A DNA stretch of 64,000 bases from Bradyrhizobium sp. cir1 (GTDB taxonomy: Bacteria; Pseudomonadota; Alphaproteobacteria; Rhizobiales; Xanthobacteraceae), in assembly GCF_014198245.1 (NCBI RefSeq), contig NZ_JACIHE010000016.1, positions 62,001 to 126,000 on the forward strand. The letters are read 5' to 3'. Positions within the stretch are counted from its first letter, which is position 1, and each line of letters starts with the position of its first letter. Position numbers and translations under genes: made by a program. The notes below the pieces were generated by a model, which did not search any database, was not told where the DNA came from, and worked only from the letters and a program-made list of their open reading frames with translations. This document shows, one piece after another, positions 50,501 to 60,791 of the stretch.

Positions 50501-50871
50501 GCATCGTGCTGCGCAAGGGCTATGGCCTGGGCGCGCAGTCGATGATCGGCGGCGGTTTCCACGCCTCGTTCTTCACCGCGGCCTGGCCGACCGGCGAGTT
50601 CGGCGGCATGGGCCTGGAGGGCTATGTCCGGCTCGGCTTCCGCAAGGAGATGGAGGCGATTGCCGACCCCGAGGAGCGCGAGACCTATTATCGCAACAAG
50701 GTCGCCGAGCTCTATGCCAACGGCAAGGCGGTCTCGATCGCCTCGGTGTTCGAGATCGATAACGTCATCGATCCCGCCGAGACGCGGCGCTGGATCATGG
50801 CGGGCCTGCGGTCCGTGCCGAAGCCGCCTGCGCGGACGGCGAAGAAGCGGCCCTGTATCGACACGTGGTGA
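47569..50871 (+). CDS. Single-chain acyl-CoA carboxylase (BC-BCCP-CT)
   Basis: One 1100-residue chain holds all parts of a biotin-dependent carboxylase: biotin carboxylase (KLLIANRGEIAIRIARAA; GGGGRGMRVVENA; EANPRLQVEHTVTEEVLGLDLV), a biotinyl domain with the attachment Lys529 in ESMKMEH, and both carboxyltransferase halves (about 590-1090; GVVSGYCFAGNAAMLGCCD; GYGLGAQSMIGGGFHASF). This is the layout of the single-chain long-chain acyl-CoA carboxylases described in mycobacteria and Rhodopseudomonas. The substrate range is broad in those. An ATG at 47557 overlapping the ligase stop is an alternative start. Co-transcription with the ligase is clear. Confidence 0.92.
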   Translation: MSLKKLLIANRGEIAIRIARAAADAGIATVAIHSADDALSLHVRVADEAVEIPGRGARAYLDIEAVVKAARAAGCDAVHPGYGFLSENAAFAKACADTGIVFVGPKATALELFGDKVAARQLAKRCGVPIIAGTSGPSSLEEITAFFASLGSNAAIVIKAMAGGGGRGMRVVENASDLAEAYARCQSEAKAAFGFDGVYAERLIRQARHIEVQIIGDRHGAISHLWERECTIQRRHQKLVEVAPSPSLSDPLRGRIIEAAKQLATAASYDNLGTFEFLVDGTAEDSFAFIEANPRLQVEHTVTEEVLGLDLVRAQLAVAAGASLASLDLAQASIPRPRGYAMQLRVNMETLDETGATHPTGGVLAVFEPPSGPGVRVDSFGYAGYKTSAAFDSLLAKVIVHTPGEAWHDVVAKASRALREFRIDGVVTNVAFLQAVLAHPDFRTNRIATDFIDRNIAKLVEAADGAARPLNFAATEHSGHGVEAHVAQIVPEGAVMVAAPLQGTIVTIQVKQGEIVRPGQQLAVIESMKMEHLVMAEQGGRVMKLVAGDGVTLMHGEPIMYLEPLDVAADSTAAEADVDLDHIRPDLAELIARQANTLDENRPASVERRRNTNQRTARENVAQLVDDGSFMEYGSLAIAAQRRRRKLDDLIKNTPADGLVMGVATVNAEKFGPEGARCIVVAYDYTVLAGTQGHMNHKKIDRMLTLAEDWRVPLVFYAEGGGGRPGDTDRLGMTGLDGPSFVQFARLSGLVPVIGVVSGYCFAGNAAMLGCCDVIIATKNASIGMGGPAMIEGGGLGVYHPAEVGPVSFQSPNGVIDILVEDEEEATRVAQKYLSYFQGAVTEWEAADQRLLRRAIPENRLRVYDIRSVIDLVADKDSVLELRRDYGVGMITALIRIEGKPFGLIANNPRHLGGAIDADAGDKAARFLQLCDAFDLPVVSLCDTPGFMVGPEAEKTAIVRHVSRMFVTGASLTVPLFGIVLRKGYGLGAQSMIGGGFHASFFTAAWPTGEFGGMGLEGYVRLGFRKEMEAIADPEERETYYRNKVAELYANGKAVSIASVFEIDNVIDPAETRRWIMAGLRSVPKPPARTAKKRPCIDTW

Positions 50872-50966
50872 GGGCGGTGCAGCAATAGCTGCGTTCCGGT
50901 TCCCGATTGACATCCCCGCCTGTGGTGCCAGACTTTGCACAATAATACAGGGTGGAGACGTCCGCG

Positions 50967-52829
<1,863 letters not shown>

Positions 52830-52958
52830 CGAGCTCGCGGGTCTCTGCTGGAACCCGGACGCTGCCCGACTCTTGATCGACTCTCGCGGATCGATGCCAG
52901 GGCGGCAACTGCGCCATCGCGAACATACATTTCCGGCGGAGCAAGAGGAGCACACGCG

Positions 52959-53846
52959 ATGGAGGAGATCGAAGTCTTCCTGGCTGTCGTCGAGGCCGGC
53001 AGCCAGACCGCCGCCGCGCGGCAATTGGGCCGGTCGCTGCAATCGGTGAACCGCGCGCTGGCCGCGCTGGAACAGAGCGTCGGCGTGGAACTGGTGCGGC
53101 GGACCACGCGGCAATCGGTGGCGACCGAAGCGGGACTGGCGTTCTATCGCCGCGTCAAGCCGGCCTTTGCGGAAATCACCGAAGCGCGGCTCGAGGCTGC
53201 AAACCGGCGCGTCGAGCCGTCGGGACTGCTCAAGGTCGCAGCACCGGTCCTGTTCGGATCGACCCATGTGGTGCCCGCGATCGCCGAGTTCATGGCGCGC
53301 TTCCCGCAGATCGAAGTCGACGTCAACATGTCCGACCGGCCGGTCGATGTCGTCGGCGATGGCTTTGATCTCGCCGTGCGGATCAGGGAATTGCCGGACT
53401 CGTCGCTGAAGACCCGGCGGCTCGGCGAGCTGCGCACGGTTGTCTACGGCGCGCCCGACTATTTCGCGCGTCATGGCCACCCGCATCATCCGAACGATCT
53501 CGCCAGGCATCAATGCATCCTGCGCAGGACCGGTCGCGGCGAAGTGGACACATGGCGCTTTCAGATCGACGGCAGCGCGGTGACCATGCAGGTGAACGGC
53601 CGCTTTCACACCGACAATATGACGGCTGCGCATGCCGCCGCTCGTCATGGCCTCGGTGTCGGATATGGCCCGTTCTGGCAGATACGCGATCTCGTCGATC
53701 AGGGCGCGCTCGAAATTGTGTTGGAGGCGTTCGAGGCACCGCGAACGCCCGTGCGCGCTGTGTTTCCGCCGAGCGCGATACCGCCGGCCAAGACGCACCT
53801 CTTCGTTGACCTGCTGGCAGAGAGATTGAAGCACGAACGGCTTTGA
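52959..53846 (+). CDS. LysR-family transcriptional regulator
   Basis: This 295-residue LysR protein has a winged HTH (IEVFLAVVEAGSQTAAARQLGRSLQSVNRALAALEQSVGVELVRRTTRQ) and a two-lobe co-inducer domain typical of the CrgA-like group (VAAPVLFGSTHVVPAIAEFMARFPQIEVDVNMSDRPVDVVGDGFDLAVRIRELPDSSL). It lies on the same strand as the FAD oxidase gene, 136 nt upstream of it, which is the probable target. Confidence 0.9.
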   Translation: MEEIEVFLAVVEAGSQTAAARQLGRSLQSVNRALAALEQSVGVELVRRTTRQSVATEAGLAFYRRVKPAFAEITEARLEAANRRVEPSGLLKVAAPVLFGSTHVVPAIAEFMARFPQIEVDVNMSDRPVDVVGDGFDLAVRIRELPDSSLKTRRLGELRTVVYGAPDYFARHGHPHHPNDLARHQCILRRTGRGEVDTWRFQIDGSAVTMQVNGRFHTDNMTAAHAAARHGLGVGYGPFWQIRDLVDQGALEIVLEAFEAPRTPVRAVFPPSAIPPAKTHLFVDLLAERLKHERL

Positions 53847-53982
53847 GCCGACACGCGGGAACGCATTCTCTCGATTGGCGGAAATGTCTATCCCGCGATG
53901 CGCCGGTTGTCCCGGCGAGCAGTCGATCGCAGCTTGAAGCGCAGGGGCCCATCCGCCCGGCGAGGGCGCAGAGGACTGCACC

Positions 53983-55404
53983 ATGACACCCAATCGACGG
54001 ACACTCTTGCACGCAGGCGTCAGCGTGACCGCGACGCTGGCATCCGCCTCCCTTGCCGGACAGTCGGGCGCGCGTGATCCACGGCCGCCGAAGCTATTGC
54101 TCGCGGATGACGCGGAGTCTTGCGCTGCGGCCGCGCAGGATTTTGGCCACATCATTCAGAGGCCGCCGCGGGCCGTCTGCAAACCCAGCTCGAGTGCCGA
54201 GATCGCCGACATCCTGCGCTGGGCGCGCGAACAGGGGCTCAAGGTTGCCGCGCGCGGGCAGGGGCATGCCACCTACGGCCGGGCCATGGCCGGAGACGGC
54301 ATCGTGATGGACCTCAGCGCACTCACGGTGATCCATCGGATCGAGCCCGACCGTGTTGTGGTCGATGCCGGCGCGATCTGGCACGCGCTGCTGGAGGCAA
54401 CGCTGGCCAAAGGGCTCGCGCCACCGGTGCTGACCAACTACCTCGGCCTGTCCGTTGGCGGCACGCTTGCCGTCGGCGGAATTGGCGGGTCGTCGTCCCG
54501 GCACGGGCTCCAGACCGACCAGGTTCTGGAACTCGATATCGTCACCGGCGAAGGCGTGGAGCTGACCTGCTCGCGAAGCGCGCATGCCGAACTGTTCGAC
54601 GCCGTTCGCGCCGGGCTGGCGCAATGTGCGATCATCACCCGGGCAACGCTGCGATTGATGCGCGCGCCCGAACGTGTCCGGCGTTATCTGCTGTCCTATC
54701 CCGATCTTGCGTCACTGACCGCGGATCAGCGGCGCGCGCTCGACGAGGCGCGCTTCGACCAGTTGCAGGGCGCTGTCGTGCCCGACGGCGCCGGCGGCTG
54801 GCGCTACCAGCTGGAGGCTGGTGTCTTCTACGACAGCAGCAGTGCCCCTGACGACAAGACCCTGCTTGCAGGTCTGGCTGACAAGCACGAGACCGTCTCG
54901 GACCTTGCCTTCGGTGACGACGCCAACGCATTCGCCAAGCTCGAGAAGCTGTTGCGATCGAACGGCCAGTGGTTCAATCCGCATCCCTGGCTGCTGAGCT
55001 ATTTGCGCGGCAGCAACGCGCTCGAGATCGCGAGCGAGGTCATTGCCGGGTTGAACAGCGATGATCTCGGTCCGTTCGGGCGGATCACTTACTATCCGAT
55101 GTTCACGGACAGCTGCCGCACGCCCCTGCTTCGGCTACCCGACGAACGCATCGTGTTTCCGTTCAATCTCATCCGCATCCCATCCTCTGCGGACAAGGAG
55201 AACGCTGACCGGCAGGTCGCGCGCAATCGCTGTGTTTACGATCACATTCGCAGCGCCGGCGGCATGCTGTACCCGGTAAGCGCGCTTGGCATGTCGTCAC
55301 AGGATTGGGCGGATCATTTCGGCCCGCGATGGCCACTGCTGCGCGAAGCCAGGCGCCGTCACGATCCGGCCGGCATCCTCACGCCAGGATATGATCTATT
55401 CTAG
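53983..55404 (+). CDS. Cytokinin-dehydrogenase-like FAD oxidoreductase, exported
   Basis: This 473-residue VAO-type flavoenzyme aligns along its full length with plant cytokinin dehydrogenases: GQGHAT with His95 at the covalent FAD position, LSVGGTLAVGGIGGSSSRHG, DLFDAVLGG-like ELFDAVRAGLAQCAIITRA, NPHPWL and DPAGILTPGYDLF at the end. The catalytic Asp (Asp169 in maize CKX1, TDYL) is Asn152 here (TNYL). A Tat-like leader NRRTLLHAGVSVTATLASA suggests export. The family oxidises the side chain of N6-alkyl adenines; with Asn at this site the activity or substrate may differ. A LysR gene precedes it. Confidence 0.85.
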   Translation: MTPNRRTLLHAGVSVTATLASASLAGQSGARDPRPPKLLLADDAESCAAAAQDFGHIIQRPPRAVCKPSSSAEIADILRWAREQGLKVAARGQGHATYGRAMAGDGIVMDLSALTVIHRIEPDRVVVDAGAIWHALLEATLAKGLAPPVLTNYLGLSVGGTLAVGGIGGSSSRHGLQTDQVLELDIVTGEGVELTCSRSAHAELFDAVRAGLAQCAIITRATLRLMRAPERVRRYLLSYPDLASLTADQRRALDEARFDQLQGAVVPDGAGGWRYQLEAGVFYDSSSAPDDKTLLAGLADKHETVSDLAFGDDANAFAKLEKLLRSNGQWFNPHPWLLSYLRGSNALEIASEVIAGLNSDDLGPFGRITYYPMFTDSCRTPLLRLPDERIVFPFNLIRIPSSADKENADRQVARNRCVYDHIRSAGGMLYPVSALGMSSQDWADHFGPRWPLLREARRRHDPAGILTPGYDLF

Positions 55405-55405
55405 A

Positions 55406-55960
55406 TCAGGAAAAATCCGTCCAGCTCAGATGCCGCGCATCAAGGTCGCCGAGCGCAACCGTCTCGCGAATCTCGTGAGGCGTGTGAAAATTGCCGCGCA
55501 GATAGACCAGCGGCTTGGCCGCATCCGCATGCGAGACGCCACGGACCTCGCCGACGAAGATCGAATGCGTCTTGGTCTCGAACTCCTGCGCCAGCACGCA
55601 GTCGAATGCCGCCACCGCATCCGTCAGCACCGGCGAGCCGGTCACGCCGCGCGTCCATTGCCCGAACGCAAACCGATCATCGCCATTGACGCCCTTCTGG
55701 CCGCTGAAGGTGAGCGCCAGCATCGCGTGGTCCTCGTGCAGGAAGTTGATTGCGAACGCGCCTTCCTCGCGGATGCGCGCATGGGCGCTGGCATTGCGGT
55801 TGACGCAGACGATCAGCGAGGGCGGTGAGTCCGATAGCGAGCAGGCCGACGTGACAGTGAGCCCTGTGCGCTTGCCGTGCTCGGCGCCGACCGTGACCAG
55901 CGCCACAGCGCCGGCGCATTGGCGCATCGCCTGCTTGAAATCCTTTGCGTCCACCGACAC
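55406..55960 (-). CDS. Flavin reductase-like protein (two-component monooxygenase reductase)
   Basis: This 184-residue flavin-reductase-domain protein (FKQAMRQCAGAVALVTVGAEHGKRTGLTVTSACSLSDSPPSLIVCVNRNASAH; EGAFAINFLHEDH; GVRGVSHADAAKPLVYLRG-type block) would supply reduced FMN/FAD. It lies 115 nt downstream of the LLM monooxygenase gene on the same strand, so the two form a likely pair. I use the GTG at 55960 with GGGAG 8 nt upstream; the longer frame to 56008 starts with Arg-rich residues. The stop lies 1 nt from the convergent FAD oxidase stop. Confidence 0.85.
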   Translation of the reverse strand: MSVDAKDFKQAMRQCAGAVALVTVGAEHGKRTGLTVTSACSLSDSPPSLIVCVNRNASAHARIREEGAFAINFLHEDHAMLALTFSGQKGVNGDDRFAFGQWTRGVTGSPVLTDAVAAFDCVLAQEFETKTHSIFVGEVRGVSHADAAKPLVYLRGNFHTPHEIRETVALGDLDARHLSWTDFS

Positions 55961-56024
55961 GCGGAAAATCTCCCAAATGAATGCGGGTGCGGCACGATCG
56001 CGCCGCACCCGGCGCTAGGAGTAT

Positions 56025-56071
56025 AGCATGATCTCCTCGGAAAACCGCTGCGCACTTTTCCGGATCAAGCT
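56025..56071. repeat. Dispersed repeat, TTTTCCGGATCATGC family, half copy
   Basis: AGCATGATCTCCTCGGAAAA and CTTTTCCGGATCAAGCT match the right half of the repeat at 8905-9008 with several changes. It sits between the LLM monooxygenase and the flavin reductase genes of the same operon. Confidence 0.75.
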
Positions 56072-56075
56072 CGGG

Positions 56076-57173
56076 TCAAGCCGCCTTGCGCGCGGAGCCG
56101 AGATGCGTCAGGCGCGGCATCACCTCGTTCTTGAGCAGCGAGAGCGAGTGATGCCAGGCCTCGGCCTTGTGCTTGTAGTCGAAGCCGAACACCAGCAGCA
56201 CGCCGAAGCCGCCGACCTCGTCGTAGATCTTCTCGATCTTCTCGGCGACGGTCGCGGGCGAGCCGACGATCCAGTTCCGCCTGGCGCAATATTCGACCGT
56301 GACGTCGCTGTCGGGCACATCAGGGGCGTGCTTCAGATAATCCTTGAAACCGAAATGACCGAGCAGCGGCAGGAAGTACTCATGCATCATGCGGCCCATC
56401 ATGTCGCCGGTCGAGAGCTTCCAGGCCTCCTCATCAGTGTCGGCGACGAACACCTCGCGCACCAGCCGCCAGTCCTGCCGGTTCGGCTTGCGCCCGGTCT
56501 TGGCCGCACCGATCTCGACAGAATCCCAATGGCTGGAGACATAGGCCGGGTTGAGGTTGAGGCTCATCGGGATGAAGCCGCGCTCGCCGGCAAGCTTCAA
56601 GGTGTCCGAGTTCTTCGACAGCCCCGCAACGCCGATCGGCGGATGCGGCGCCTGCAGCGGCTTGATGTGGGGCTTGAGGAAGTCGAACATCGTGTCCGGC
56701 TTGGTCACCGTCCAGAACTTGCCCTTGTAGGTGAAGGGCGCGGGATCGGACCACAGCTTCAGGATGATCTCCAGCGCCTCGCGCGTCATGTCGCGGTTCT
56801 GTCCGCTCATGCCATCGACGTTGAACATCGCCCAGTCGCTCGGCAAGCCGCTAGCCGCGACACCGAAATTGAGCCGGCCTTCGGAGAGATGGTCGAGCAT
56901 CGCGACGCGGTTGGCGAGCTCGGCCGGGTGATGATAGGGCAAGAGGAAGCCGCCCGGCCCGATGCGAAGCTTCTTGGTCTGCATCAACGCCTGCGCGATC
57001 AGGAGGTCCGGGGTGGGATTGGGTTCCCAGGGGGCGGTGTGGTGCTCGCCGACCCAGGCCTCCTGATAGCCGAGCTCGTCGAGCCAGCGCATGACCTGCA
57101 GGTCCCAGTCGTTCCCTTCCTTCAGGCCGCACTCCGGCGGATGCGAAGGCATCGTGAAATAGCCGATCTCCAT
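56076..57173 (-). CDS. LLM-class (luciferase-like) flavin monooxygenase
   Basis: This 365-residue flavin-dependent monooxygenase has the bacterial luciferase-like barrel: LDELGYQEAWVGEHHTAPWEPNPTPDLLIAQALMQTKKLRIGPG, LDHLSEGRLNFGVAASGLPSD, and AGLSKNSDTLKLAGERGFIPMS. It uses reduced flavin from a partner reductase (gene at 55406) to oxygenate an unknown small substrate. The ATG at 57173 has GAGAGGAAA upstream. Confidence 0.88.
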   Translation of the reverse strand: MEIGYFTMPSHPPECGLKEGNDWDLQVMRWLDELGYQEAWVGEHHTAPWEPNPTPDLLIAQALMQTKKLRIGPGGFLLPYHHPAELANRVAMLDHLSEGRLNFGVAASGLPSDWAMFNVDGMSGQNRDMTREALEIILKLWSDPAPFTYKGKFWTVTKPDTMFDFLKPHIKPLQAPHPPIGVAGLSKNSDTLKLAGERGFIPMSLNLNPAYVSSHWDSVEIGAAKTGRKPNRQDWRLVREVFVADTDEEAWKLSTGDMMGRMMHEYFLPLLGHFGFKDYLKHAPDVPDSDVTVEYCARRNWIVGSPATVAEKIEKIYDEVGGFGVLLVFGFDYKHKAEAWHHSLSLLKNEVMPRLTHLGSARKAA

Positions 57174-57384
57174 GGGTTTCCTCTCCTGAGGTTGACGCGT
57201 CTTGCTGCGCGGTTCACGGATGTGAGTGGAGATGCTTCAGCAAGCGGTGTGCCAGCGCGCATCGCACCTCAGACCTGCGAGAAAAGGCTGGTTTGGCGCG
57301 GCAATAGCCGATATCCCGGGGCAGATTTGCTGGACATCGTCTCATTGTCGCGAGACGGCGTCTTGCCGGTGAGACGAGGATACG

Positions 57385-58299
57385 ATGATCGAACCCGCCT
57401 ATGTCGCGGTGGACTGGGGCACCAGCAGCTTCCGGCTCTGGCTGGTCGATCGTGCCGGCCAGGTGCTGGCGGAGCGCCGCAGCGGCGAGGGCATGCTGGC
57501 CGCGGCGAAGACCGGCTTTGCCGCCGTGCTGCAAGCGCATCTTGCCGCCGTCGAGGCGCCCGCGCATCTGCCGGTTCTCGTCTGCGGCATGGCCGGCGCC
57601 AAGACCGGCTGGATCGAAGCCGGCTATGTCGACACCCCCGCCCCGCTCGCCGCCATCCTCAAGCAGGCCGCGCGCGTGCCGGGCGAAGCGCGGGACATCC
57701 GCATCCTGCCTGGCATCGCCCAGCGCGACGCAAACGCGCCGGACGTGATGCGCGGCGAGGAAACGCAGTTGCTCGGCGCGCTCGGCCTCGATGCGGCCGG
57801 CGAAGCGCTGGTCTGCATGCCCGGAACGCATTCGAAATGGGTGCGCGTGAAGGACGGCACGGTCGAGCGCTTCTCCACCTTCATGACCGGCGAGCTCTTC
57901 AGCGTGGTCTCGCGCGAGACGATCTTGTCGCTCGCGATTGCCAATGCCGACGACGCTGAGGACGTCGTGAGCTTCAAGACGGCTGTGAAAGCCGCGTATG
58001 AAGCACCGGCCTTCGCCGCCAATCTCCTCTTCGGTGTGCGCGCGCGGCAGCTGCTGTTCGGCGGCACGCCGGCCGCTGCGCGCGAGACGCTATCGGGGAC
58101 GTTGATCGGCACCGAGCTCGCGGCTGGTCTCTCCGGCGCGTTGCCGGCAGCGGGTGTCACACTGATTGCGTCGGGCCGGCTCGCAACGCTGTACCGGCAC
58201 GCCTTCGATGCGCTGTCGGTCACCGTGCAGCCGATCGATGCGGATGAAGCGGCCCGCTGTGGCCTGTCGATGGCGGCCGCCGCGATCTGGACGAAATAG
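57385..58299 (+). CDS. dgoK: 2-dehydro-3-deoxygalactonokinase
   Basis: This 304-residue DgoK starts with VAVDWGTSSFRLWLVDRAGQVL, a sugar-kinase phosphate loop, and has PGTHSKWVRVKDGTVERFSTFMTGELF and GTELAAGL, which are diagnostic of the family. It phosphorylates 2-keto-3-deoxygalactonate with ATP in the DeLey-Doudoroff route for D-galactose/galactonate. The aldolase gene follows after 13 nt, so the two are an operon. No galactonate dehydratase or transporter is in the window. Confidence 0.93.
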   Translation: MIEPAYVAVDWGTSSFRLWLVDRAGQVLAERRSGEGMLAAAKTGFAAVLQAHLAAVEAPAHLPVLVCGMAGAKTGWIEAGYVDTPAPLAAILKQAARVPGEARDIRILPGIAQRDANAPDVMRGEETQLLGALGLDAAGEALVCMPGTHSKWVRVKDGTVERFSTFMTGELFSVVSRETILSLAIANADDAEDVVSFKTAVKAAYEAPAFAANLLFGVRARQLLFGGTPAAARETLSGTLIGTELAAGLSGALPAAGVTLIASGRLATLYRHAFDALSVTVQPIDADEAARCGLSMAAAAIWTK

Positions 58300-58312
58300 A
58301 AGGACTTTTGAG

Positions 58313-58945
58313 ATGAGCGTTGCCTTTCCGCCGATGCAGCGTCCGCTGGTCGCGATCCTCCGCGGCGTCAAGCCCGAGGAGACTGAGGCGATCGTCGGCG
58401 TGCTGATCGAGGCCGGCATGACCGCGATCGAGATCCCCCTGAATTCACCCGATCCGTTCCGCTCGATCGGGCTTGCCGTGAAGCTCGCGCCCGCGGGCGT
58501 GCTGATCGGCGCCGGGACGGTGCTGACCGCCGCAGACGTGGATCGTCTCAACGATGTCGGCGGCAAGCTGATGGTCTCGCCGAATGTCGACACCGAGGTG
58601 CTGGCACGCGCGCACCAGCACGGCATGGTGACGTTGCCGGGCGTGTTCTCGCCGACCGAGGCGCTGCTCGCGGCGCGCTCCGGCGCATCAGGCCTGAAAT
58701 TCTTTCCGGCGAGTGTGCTCGGCGCCTCCGGCATCGCCGCGATCCGCGCCGTGCTGCCGGCCGGCGTGATGATCGCCGCCGTCGGCGGCGTGTCCGACCA
58801 GAACTTTGCCGAGTACATCAAGGGTGGTGTAACGGCGTTCGGGCTCGGCTCCAGCCTCTACAAGCCCGGCATGAGTGCAGCCGATGTCGCAGCGCGCGCA
58901 AAGGCGACGATCACCGCCTACGATCGGGCGATTGCGAAAGACTGA
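58313..58945 (+). CDS. dgoA: 2-dehydro-3-deoxy-6-phosphogalactonate aldolase
   Basis: This 210-residue class I KDPG/KDPGal aldolase has the acid/base Glu40 in TAIEIPLNSPDPF, the substrate-phosphate loop GAGTVL and the Schiff-base Lys129 in SGLKFFPAS. It cleaves 6-phospho-2-keto-3-deoxygalactonate to pyruvate and glyceraldehyde 3-phosphate. The LNSP sequence after Glu40 matches KDPGal rather than KDPG enzymes. The ATG at 58313 follows GAAGGACTTTTGAG and is coupled to dgoK. Confidence 0.92.
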   Translation: MSVAFPPMQRPLVAILRGVKPEETEAIVGVLIEAGMTAIEIPLNSPDPFRSIGLAVKLAPAGVLIGAGTVLTAADVDRLNDVGGKLMVSPNVDTEVLARAHQHGMVTLPGVFSPTEALLAARSGASGLKFFPASVLGASGIAAIRAVLPAGVMIAAVGGVSDQNFAEYIKGGVTAFGLGSSLYKPGMSAADVAARAKATITAYDRAIAKD

Positions 58946-59054
58946 TGCCGCAATGAACTAGCCGTGATCCTGCCGTCGCTTATTGTGCCGCATTGTGTCG
59001 CGATGCTGATGCTTTGGCATCGTAGACATGCGACCGGCGCAGCAGGAGACCGAC

Positions 59055-60791
59055 ATGGCGATCAACAACGTGGCCGATCTGTTCGTGGCAACGCTCGAAC
59101 AGGCCGGCGTCAAGCGCATCTATGGCATCGTCGGCGACAGCCTGAACGCTCTGACCGAGGCGCTGCGTCGCCGCGGCAGCATCGAATGGATCCATGTTCG
59201 TCACGAGGAGGTCGCAGCTTTCGCGGCCGCCGGTGAAGCCGAGATGACCGGAAGCCTTGCGGTGTGCGCGGGATCCTGTGGTCCCGGCAATCTACATCTG
59301 ATCAACGGCCTGTTCGACGCGCATCGCAGCCGCGTTCCCGTGCTGGCGATCGCGGCACAAATTCCGACCGCCGAGATCGGCGGCGGCTATTTCCAGGAAA
59401 CCCACCCGCAGAACCTGTTCCTCGAATGCAGCCATTATTGCGAGCTGGTCTCGGACGCGAGCCAGCTTCCCTACGTGCTTGAGAATGCCATCCGCGCCGC
59501 GGTGGGCCTGCGCGGCGTCGCGGTAGTCGCCATGCCCGGCGATGTCGCATTCCGCAGTCCGCCGAAGCGTGCGCTCTCGACGGCGCGCGGGCTTGCGCTG
59601 GCGGCACCGAAAGTCGTGCCACCGGCAGATGAGCTGAAGGCGCTGGCCGATCTCCTGAACGGCGCCGAGCGCATCACGCTGTTCTGCGGTCGCGGCTGCG
59701 CCGGCGCGCACGCGCCGCTGATGCAGCTGGCCGAAGCGCTGAAGAGTCCGATCGTGCACGCGCTCGGCGGCAAGGAGCACGTCGAATACGACAATCCTTA
59801 CGACGTCGGCATGACCGGCTTCATCGGTTTCTCCTCGGGCTACGCCGCCATGCATGCCTGCGACGCGCTGGTGATGCTCGGCACCGATTTTCCCTACAAG
59901 CAATTCTTCCCGACCGATGCGCAGATCGCACAGATCGACATCCGGCCGGAAAATCTCGGGCGGCGCTGCAAGATCGACCTCGGCCTAGTCGGCGACGTCA
60001 AGCTGACGATCGAGGCGCTGCTGCCGCTGCTGAAAGCGAAGACGCAGCGCCGGCATCTCGACGATGCCATCGCCCACTACAAGAAGGCGCGCGAAGGCCT
60101 CGACTCCCTCGCCAAGGGTACGCCGGGCAGCAAGCCGATCCATCCGCAATATCTGGCGAAGGTCATCAGCGACCACGCTTCCGACGATGCCGTGTTCACC
60201 GCCGATGTCGGCACGCCGACGGTGTGGGCCGCGCGCTATCTCGACATGAACGGCCGGCGCCGGCTGATCGGCTCCTTCGTGCACGGCTCGATGGCCAATG
60301 CCATGCCGCAGGCGATCGGCGCGCAGGCCGCCCAGCCGGGCCGCCAGGTGATCTCGCTGTCGGGCGACGGCGGCTTCACCATGCTGATGGGCGATCTGAT
60401 CACGCTGACGCAGATGAAGCTGCCGGTGAAAGTCGTGGTCTTCAACAATGGCGTGCTCGGCTTCGTCGCGCTCGAGATGAAGGCGGCCGGCTTCGTCGAC
60501 ACCAATGTCGATCTGGAGAATCCTGATTTCGCGGCGATGGCCCGCGCGATGGGCATCTTTGCGAAGCGCGTCGAGGATCCCGGCGAGCTGCCGGGCGCGA
60601 TGAAGGAGATGCTGGCACACAACGGGCCGGCACTGCTCGACGTCGTCACCGCCAAGCAGGAGCTGTCGATGCCGCCGACCATCACGCCCGAGCAGATCAA
60701 GGGTTTTAGCCTCTGGGTGCTGCGCGCCGTGATGAACGGCCGCGGCGACGAGGTGCTCGATCTCGCGAAGACGAATCTCCTGTCGCGCTAG
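59055..60791 (+). CDS. poxB: Thiamine-diphosphate pyruvate oxidase (PoxB-like)
   Basis: This 578-residue ThDP enzyme resembles pyruvate:quinone oxidoreductase PoxB. The ThDP-activating Glu is in HVRHEEVAAF, the C-terminal ThDP motif is SGDGGFTMLMGDLITLTQMKLPVKVVVFNN, and the tail AVMNGRGDEVLDLAKTNLLSR matches the lipid-binding tail of PoxB, which fits membrane-linked oxidation of pyruvate to acetate and CO2. FAD-binding is expected in the middle domain. The ATG at 59055 has AGGAGA upstream and is preferred to 59028. The stop shares CTAG with the convergent gene. Confidence 0.9.
   Translation: MAINNVADLFVATLEQAGVKRIYGIVGDSLNALTEALRRRGSIEWIHVRHEEVAAFAAAGEAEMTGSLAVCAGSCGPGNLHLINGLFDAHRSRVPVLAIAAQIPTAEIGGGYFQETHPQNLFLECSHYCELVSDASQLPYVLENAIRAAVGLRGVAVVAMPGDVAFRSPPKRALSTARGLALAAPKVVPPADELKALADLLNGAERITLFCGRGCAGAHAPLMQLAEALKSPIVHALGGKEHVEYDNPYDVGMTGFIGFSSGYAAMHACDALVMLGTDFPYKQFFPTDAQIAQIDIRPENLGRRCKIDLGLVGDVKLTIEALLPLLKAKTQRRHLDDAIAHYKKAREGLDSLAKGTPGSKPIHPQYLAKVISDHASDDAVFTADVGTPTVWAARYLDMNGRRRLIGSFVHGSMANAMPQAIGAQAAQPGRQVISLSGDGGFTMLMGDLITLTQMKLPVKVVVFNNGVLGFVALEMKAAGFVDTNVDLENPDFAAMARAMGIFAKRVEDPGELPGAMKEMLAHNGPALLDVVTAKQELSMPPTITPEQIKGFSLWVLRAVMNGRGDEVLDLAKTNLLSR

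Noticed and set aside
50905..50945. Possible sigma-54 promoter (TGGTGCC ... TTTGCAC) before the activator gene
   Set aside because: The distance between the GG and GC elements is one base too long for a -24/-12 promoter and the flanks are poor.
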